A DNA stretch of 64,000 nt, taken from the NCBI GenBank assembly GCA_050247075.1, contig JBFWUW010000030.1, positions 1 to 64,000 of the forward strand, written 5' to 3'. Position 1 is the stretch's first letter. Every line of letters starts with the position of its first letter. Positions 59,764 through 64,000 of the stretch are shown in pieces. The notes under the pieces are model-generated. The model saw only the letters and a program-made list of their open reading frames with translations. It was not told the DNA's origin and made no database searches. Both the position numbers and the translations under genes were made by a program. Origin of the DNA: JBFWUW01 sp050247075 (lineage in GTDB: Bacteria; Planctomycetota; Planctomycetia; Pirellulales; JBFWUW01).

Positions 59764-60537
59764 ATGGCTAGCAACGATAGCGAACTTTCACTGGAACTAC
59801 AGGTGCAACAACTCAAGGCCCAGTTGCGCCAGGCGCAACGCATGACGGCCCTGGGCGAACTCGTCAGTACGACCACTCATGAGTTCAACAACGTGTTGAT
59901 GACGATCATCAACTACGCCAAGTTAGGGTTGCGCCACAAAGACCAGGAAACCCGCGAGCGGGCCTTCGATAAAATTCTGTCGGCGGGCAACCGGGCCGCC
60001 AAGATCACCAGCGGTATCTTGGGAGCCGCCCGCAATCGGGGCGAGAAGGTGGAAGCGACCGATCTGGCTGGCCTGGTGGAGGAATCGCTGGTGCTGCTGG
60101 AACGCGAGCTGAGCAAATACCGCATCAAGGTCGAGAAGGTGTTTCTGCCCTCGCCCCCCGCCCTGGTCAACGCCAATCATATCCAGCAGGTGCTGATGAA
60201 TCTGCTGATCAACGCCCGGCAAGCCATGCTCAACGGCGGGCGCGTCACGATCCGCGTGCAGCACGATACCGCCACCGGCAACGTCGATCTGACCGTGCGC
60301 GATACCGGCAGCGGAATCCCGCCCGATGTGTTGCCGAAAATCTTCGACTCGTACTTCAGCACCAAGCCAGGCCCCGATGCCACCGGCCGTGGCGGCACGG
60401 GCCTGGGGTTGGCGATGTGCCGCGAAATCATCGAAGCCCACCACGGGCGGATTCGCGTGGAGAGCACGGTGGGCAAAGGGACCGCCTTCACCCTTAAACT
60501 TCCCGCCGCCCCGCAGGCGGAAAAGCTGGCCGGGTAG
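59764..60537 (+). CDS. Soluble histidine kinase (HisKA-HATPase only)
   Basis: 257 residues with no membrane or sensory segment. An N-terminal coiled coil (LQVQQLKAQLRQAQRM) is followed by the H box STTTHEFNNVLMTI with phosphoacceptor His39. The ATPase domain has NLLINARQAM (N box), VRDTGSGIPPDVLPKIFDSYFSTK (G1) and GRGGTGLGLAMCREIIEAHHG (G2). It resembles the NtrB-like class. No response regulator gene is adjacent; input may come through a partner binding the coiled coil. Confidence 0.88.
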   Translation: MASNDSELSLELQVQQLKAQLRQAQRMTALGELVSTTTHEFNNVLMTIINYAKLGLRHKDQETRERAFDKILSAGNRAAKITSGILGAARNRGEKVEATDLAGLVEESLVLLERELSKYRIKVEKVFLPSPPALVNANHIQQVLMNLLINARQAMLNGGRVTIRVQHDTATGNVDLTVRDTGSGIPPDVLPKIFDSYFSTKPGPDATGRGGTGLGLAMCREIIEAHHGRIRVESTVGKGTAFTLKLPAAPQAEKLAG

Positions 60538-60548
60538 CGAAAATCCGC

Positions 60549-61574
60549 CTAACGGGCCGAGAATTGGCCGACGTTGAGCAAGGACTGTCGCAACTGGTAC
60601 TCTTTGGATTCCGCACGGTTGTTGTCGGGGCGGCGGCTGCGATTAAATGTGTCGTCGTAGACGCGGGCCAAGGTGGGAATCAGCGAGGACGATTTCTTTT
60701 TGGCCGGCGGATTGACGATCAGGCTGGCCACGTCGATCGACTGGGCCGATCCGCCGGTCACTCGGTCGACCAACCGCCCCTGCGCCTGGGCCATTTCTTC
60801 GGCGGCCAGGCGCGCCTCCTCGTCTCCCTCCTGATACAGACCCACAAACATCCGCGACATCCGCGGCCGATGATTCTTGGAGGACTCGTACCACTCACGC
60901 TTGGTTTGCACCGTGCCCGACAACACGGCCCAATCGCCGCGCCAATCCCGCGGCACGATAAAGCGGACGGCAAAGTCGCGTGCCCCTTCCAGCGAAGTCT
61001 GCGACGAAGGACGCAGCTTGAAGAACACGCCGTTCTCGCCCTTGACCGTGCCCGCCGCCAGCAGCAGCGACTGCGCCGGCAGACGCTTATACGCTTGCTG
61101 CGTGCCGGTCTGATGGCTGGTCTTGGAGACGATCCGCGGCGTGACCTGCGCGGCGCCGGGTGTCAGCGGCACGGAGGCGCTGCCCGCGATCTCGGCCTCT
61201 AGCGTGCGGATGGTGTCGTCTTTCTCCAGCACATCAATCGGCGCGGCAAAGTCCGAGCCAAGCTGCGTCTTGGGTAAGAAATCGACCACACGCAAACGGC
61301 GCGGCGGGCTTTCGATCACCAGCATGATCGACTCGATGTCGTCCTCGCTGCCGTCGGCCAGCACCATCGACACCCGAAAGACGGCCTCGACCACGCGTTC
61401 ACCCGGATGGACCTGTTCAAAGCCCGGCGGCGAAACGTCCTGGCAGATGGCCGTGTAGCCCAGATCGAACGCCACTCGCGGCTCGCCAGCCGCCGCAATG
61501 CAGGGAAACCCGAGCACCGCCAACAACGCCAGCAGCCCGCCAACTCCCGCCGAAAACCTCGCTCGCAGCCGCAT
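60549..61574 (-). CDS. Secreted protein of unknown function
   Basis: 341 residues from ATG 61574, fixed by AAAGGA eight bases upstream and a signal peptide (MRLRARFSAGVGGLLALLAVLGFPCIAAAGE). The mature part is beta-rich: GERVVEAVFRVSMVLADGSEDDIESIMLVIESPPRRLRVVDFLPKTQLGSD, FFKLRPSSQTSLEGARDFAVRFIVPRDWRGDWAVLSGT. No catalytic motif or family is recognised. It faces the histidine kinase gene, stops 11 bases apart. Confidence 0.65.
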   Translation of the reverse strand: MRLRARFSAGVGGLLALLAVLGFPCIAAAGEPRVAFDLGYTAICQDVSPPGFEQVHPGERVVEAVFRVSMVLADGSEDDIESIMLVIESPPRRLRVVDFLPKTQLGSDFAAPIDVLEKDDTIRTLEAEIAGSASVPLTPGAAQVTPRIVSKTSHQTGTQQAYKRLPAQSLLLAAGTVKGENGVFFKLRPSSQTSLEGARDFAVRFIVPRDWRGDWAVLSGTVQTKREWYESSKNHRPRMSRMFVGLYQEGDEEARLAAEEMAQAQGRLVDRVTGGSAQSIDVASLIVNPPAKKKSSSLIPTLARVYDDTFNRSRRPDNNRAESKEYQLRQSLLNVGQFSAR

Positions 61575-61755
61575 GGGCCTAGTCCTTTCGCAAGAAAGTA
61601 CGCTGTGGCCCTCCGCTCTTGCCTGCAACCGCCAACTCCGTGGCGAACATAGGATTTTTATGGCGCTGGTCCCCGCGAGGCAAGGGGCGGAGTAGCGGGG
61701 GCGAGTGCTAGCGGGGAGTGATGTATGGGCGGGGGAAGGAGTTGCGGCGGAGAAA

Positions 61756-61804
61756 AGTTTTTAGTTTTCAGTTTTCCGTTTTCAGCACTTGGCTTTCAGC
61801 TATC
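61756..61804. repeat. 7-bp period tandem array (AGTTTTC)
   Basis: AGTTTTT, AGTTTTC, AGTTTTC, CGTTTTC, then degenerate units of the same length (AGCACTT, GGCTTTC, AGCTATC). It lies in the gap after the citrate-synthase-like gene. Confidence 0.85.
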
Positions 61805-61854
61805 AGCAAAGCATCGAACCGAAACGAACACCGACAACTAATAACTAATGACTC

Positions 61855-62955
61855 CTACCCCACCTCCCGCCGTGCCGCCCCGGTGTACTTCGACAACGGC
61901 CGAATGAGCCGATTATTGTCGAGCTGTTCGATGGCGTGGGCGCTCCAACCGGTGACGCGGCTGATAACGAACAGCGGCGTGTAGAGGTAGGTCGGCAGTT
62001 GCATGTAGTGATAGAGACGGGCACTGGGCCAATCGAGATTGGGGGGGAGTTTCTTTTCCGCCACCACGATCCGCTCGATGGTGTCGGCCATCGCCTCCAT
62101 GTCTTCGTGGCCGGTCTCCTTGGCCAGTTCCGCGCAGAGCGGTTTGAGATAGGCCGCCCGCGGGTCGCCCGTCTTGTAGACGCGATGGCCAAAACCCATG
62201 ATCCGCCGCTTCTCGGCCAGAGCCTTGCGAATCCAGGCTTCGGCATTGGCCGCCGAGCCGACTTCGGCCAGAACTTCCATCACCCGTTCGTTCGCGCCGC
62301 CATGCAGCGGCCCCTTGAGGGCACCGATGGCGGCCGTAATGGCCGAGTGCAGGTCGGACAAGGTCGAACAAACGACGCGGGCCGTAAAGGTCGAGGCGTT
62401 GAACTCGTGTTCGGCGTACATGATCAACGAGTCGTCCATGATCCTCTGCCAACTGTCTGGCGGCTGCTGCCCTTGCAACATCCACAAAATGTTGGCCGCC
62501 AGCGAAAGCTCCGGCTTGGGCGGCAGTGGCTGCTGGCCGATCAACAGCCGATGCCGGGCCGCCAACACCACCGGCAATTGGGCCACCAGCCGCTCGGCCT
62601 TGCGGAGGTTGGCGTCGTGGCCGTTGTCATTGACTTCGGGATCCCAGTGCGCCAGTAAACTGGTGGCGGTGCGCATCACGTCCATCAAGGGCGCGCTGGG
62701 CGGGATGGCGCGGAGGATGTCGATGATCTCCGGCCGTACCGTGGCGTCCGCCAATCGGCCGCGAAACTCCGCCAACTGGGCGTCCGTCGGCAAGTCGCCA
62801 TGCAAGATAAGGTAAGCCGTTTCCTCAAAGGTCGATTTCTCGGCCAGCTCTTCCACGGCATACCCGCGGTACAGCAATCCATCGGCAATCGTGCTAACAG
62901 CCGTCTCGCCGGCGATGATGCCCTCGAGACCTGGAGAATAAATGGGAGAAGACAT
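61855..62955 (-). CDS. prpC: Citrate/2-methylcitrate synthase
   Basis: 366 residues from ATG 62955; the frame opens 15 codons earlier into repeat sequence. It condenses oxaloacetate with acetyl- or propionyl-CoA. Seen are YRGYAVEELAEKSTFEETAYLILHGDLP, then catalytic His in LKGPLHGGANERV and in MGFGHRVYKTGDPRA, with the later Asp region preserved. The short type and the adjacent prpB gene argue for the 2-methylcitrate cycle, but sequence alone does not separate it from a TCA citrate synthase. A prpD/acnD gene is not in view. Confidence 0.82.
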   Translation of the reverse strand: MSSPIYSPGLEGIIAGETAVSTIADGLLYRGYAVEELAEKSTFEETAYLILHGDLPTDAQLAEFRGRLADATVRPEIIDILRAIPPSAPLMDVMRTATSLLAHWDPEVNDNGHDANLRKAERLVAQLPVVLAARHRLLIGQQPLPPKPELSLAANILWMLQGQQPPDSWQRIMDDSLIMYAEHEFNASTFTARVVCSTLSDLHSAITAAIGALKGPLHGGANERVMEVLAEVGSAANAEAWIRKALAEKRRIMGFGHRVYKTGDPRAAYLKPLCAELAKETGHEDMEAMADTIERIVVAEKKLPPNLDWPSARLYHYMQLPTYLYTPLFVISRVTGWSAHAIEQLDNNRLIRPLSKYTGAARREVG

Positions 62956-62961
62956 GAGGAA

Positions 62962-62989
62962 AGGCGAAAGGATGAAGGCGAAAGGCGAA
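62962..62989. repeat. 7-bp tandem repeat array (AGGCGAA)
   Basis: AGGCGAA, AGGATGA, AGGCGAA, AGGCGAA immediately upstream of the prpC start, in the 55-base gap after prpB. Confidence 0.85.
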
Positions 62990-63010
62990 AGACTGAACAC
63001 TAAAAACTTC

Positions 63011-63889
63011 TTAGCTCTTCCCCGAAAAGTACCGCTTGTCTCGTTCTTCGTAGTCGGTGTAGTTTAGCAGTTCGTACAGTTCTTCTCGGGTTTGCATGCA
63101 GTCGAGAAGTTCGGTTTGGATGCCGTCGTCGGCGATGGTGGCCAGGGCGGCTTCCACGCCTTTCATGGCTACTCGCAGAAGCGTGACCGGGTACAGGACG
63201 GCGGCGTAGCCCAGATCGGCCAGGTCTTGCAGGCCCAGCAGCGGGCTTTGGCCGAACTCGGTCATGTTGGCCACCAATGGCGCGTCGACCTCGCGGGCGA
63301 ACCGCTCGAACTCGTCGTGGTCGCGCAGCGCTTCGGGAAAAATCCAGTCGGCTCCGGCATCGAGATAGGCTTTGGCCCGCTCCACCGCCGCGTCAAAGCC
63401 GTCCACGCCGCGGGCGTCGGTGCGGGCCAGAATCACCAGATCATCGCCGCGCCGGGCTGCCACGGCTGCCCGCAGCTTGGCGCACATCTCGACCGGCTCC
63501 ACCAGCGACTTGCCCGACAAATGCCCGCACCGTTTGGGCAGGCGCTGGTCCTCCAATTGAATGGCCGCCGCGCCAGCGGCTTCCAGCTCGATCACGGTCC
63601 GCTCGACATTGACCGCTTCGCCAAAGCCAGTGTCGGCATCGACAATCAACGGAATCGACACGCTCCGTGCCATGACGGCCGTTTGCTGCGCCAGTTCGCT
63701 CAGCGTAAACAGACCGATGTCGGGCAGGGCCAATGCGCCCGCCGAAAAAGCGGCCCCCGACAAGTAGGCCGCGTCAAAACCGGCCTGCTCGATCATCCGC
63801 GCCGCCAGGGCATTGAACGCCCCCGGCACTTGGATCGTGCTGCCTTCGACGGCGGCTCGCAGGGCGGCACCGGGCGATTGTTGGGGCAT
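63011..63889 (-). CDS. prpB: 2-methylisocitrate lyase / PEP-mutase family
   Basis: 292 residues from ATG 63889; the frame opens 21 codons earlier in non-family sequence. It cleaves 2-methylisocitrate to pyruvate and succinate. Seen are AGFDAAYLSGAAFSAG, PLIVDADTGFGEAVNVERTV with metal-binding Asp residues, and AIQLEDQRLPKRCGHLSGKSLV containing the catalytic Cys of the KRCGH loop, which marks the lyase branch of this superfamily. The C-terminal helix-rich part ends TDYEERDKRYF. It lies 55 bases upstream of prpC on the same strand. Confidence 0.88.
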   Translation of the reverse strand: MPQQSPGAALRAAVEGSTIQVPGAFNALAARMIEQAGFDAAYLSGAAFSAGALALPDIGLFTLSELAQQTAVMARSVSIPLIVDADTGFGEAVNVERTVIELEAAGAAAIQLEDQRLPKRCGHLSGKSLVEPVEMCAKLRAAVAARRGDDLVILARTDARGVDGFDAAVERAKAYLDAGADWIFPEALRDHDEFERFAREVDAPLVANMTEFGQSPLLGLQDLADLGYAAVLYPVTLLRVAMKGVEAALATIADDGIQTELLDCMQTREELYELLNYTDYEERDKRYFSGKS

Positions 63890-64000
63890 GGGCAAGCAAA
63901 TAGTTAGCGGACAAGGGATCGAACGCGAAACAGGCCCCACGCCGCGCGGCACAACCGGCGCAGGACCAACCCCGCGCGAACTTCTTTCCGGAATATAAAG

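Overview
The window looks like a piece of a planctomycete chromosome, probably from the Pirellulales or a close relative. The basis is gene content: PVC-type secreted c-type cytochrome/beta-propeller proteins, DUF1080 fused to multi-heme domains, a Ser/Thr kinase fused to a formylglycine-generating-enzyme-like (SUMF1) domain, a fused aroD-aroE gene, and GC-rich coding sequence. No 16S rRNA or other definitive marker is present, so the assignment is inference.

Region 1 (1-8109) is the end of an integrative element inserted at the 3' end of a tRNA gene with a CAT anticodon. A minus-strand phage-type recombination/replication operon runs from a PD-(D/E)XK nuclease through an AAA_24 ATPase, DUF669, RusA, a small zinc-finger protein, a helicase, a 30-residue Cys-rich microprotein and a dNTP-diphosphohydrolase-like protein to a DUF1937 gene. 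The DUF1937 gene is cut by an IS5-type insertion sequence that runs off the left edge. Across a repeat-rich divergent intergenic region lie a sigma-factor-like gene, an excisionase-type HTH gene and a tyrosine integrase. The integrase frame runs through the host tRNA terminator and into the tRNA. No structural phage genes are visible.

Region 2 (8110-24369) is mostly housekeeping: a BlaI/M56 antirepressor-type regulatory pair with a well-matched operator, an MBL-fold hydrolase, thymidylate kinase, a PIN-TRAM membrane protein, shikimate kinase and fused AroD-AroE, a Gfo/Idh/MocA oxidoreductase, a secreted peroxiredoxin, a DUF1992 protein, an RtcB-like ligase and a PVC-type heme protein.

Region 3 (24839-32870) is a plus-strand cluster with conserved bacterial synteny: phoH, PgpH-like HD hydrolase, ybeY, CBS/CorC-like transporter, recO, a TPR lipoprotein and an LptE-like lipoprotein. 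It joins rRNA maturation, cyclic-di-AMP turnover, recombination and envelope biogenesis.

Region 4 (32884-48687) is more accessory. It holds a PQQ-like propeller protein, an RlmM-like methyltransferase, an ABC-2 permease/CPBP protease fusion ending in a nested palindrome, an MFS transporter, a GNAT-nitrilase fusion, a DUF4304 gene between two diverged direct repeats, a kinase-SUMF1 fusion, an FHA-pseudokinase, a 1.3-kb non-coding stretch with an AT-rich promoter-like island and duplicated palindromic units, and a VapBC-type toxin-antitoxin pair.

Region 5 (48863-63889) has two secreted HEAT-like proteins, a secreted beta-propeller protein next to a 1208-residue five-CxxCH DUF1080/PA14 protein, an ECF sigma factor, a soluble histidine kinase, a secreted protein of unknown function and a prpB-prpC pair for propionate (2-methylcitrate) metabolism. 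Short tandem repeats with a 7-bp period recur between genes across the chromosomal part.
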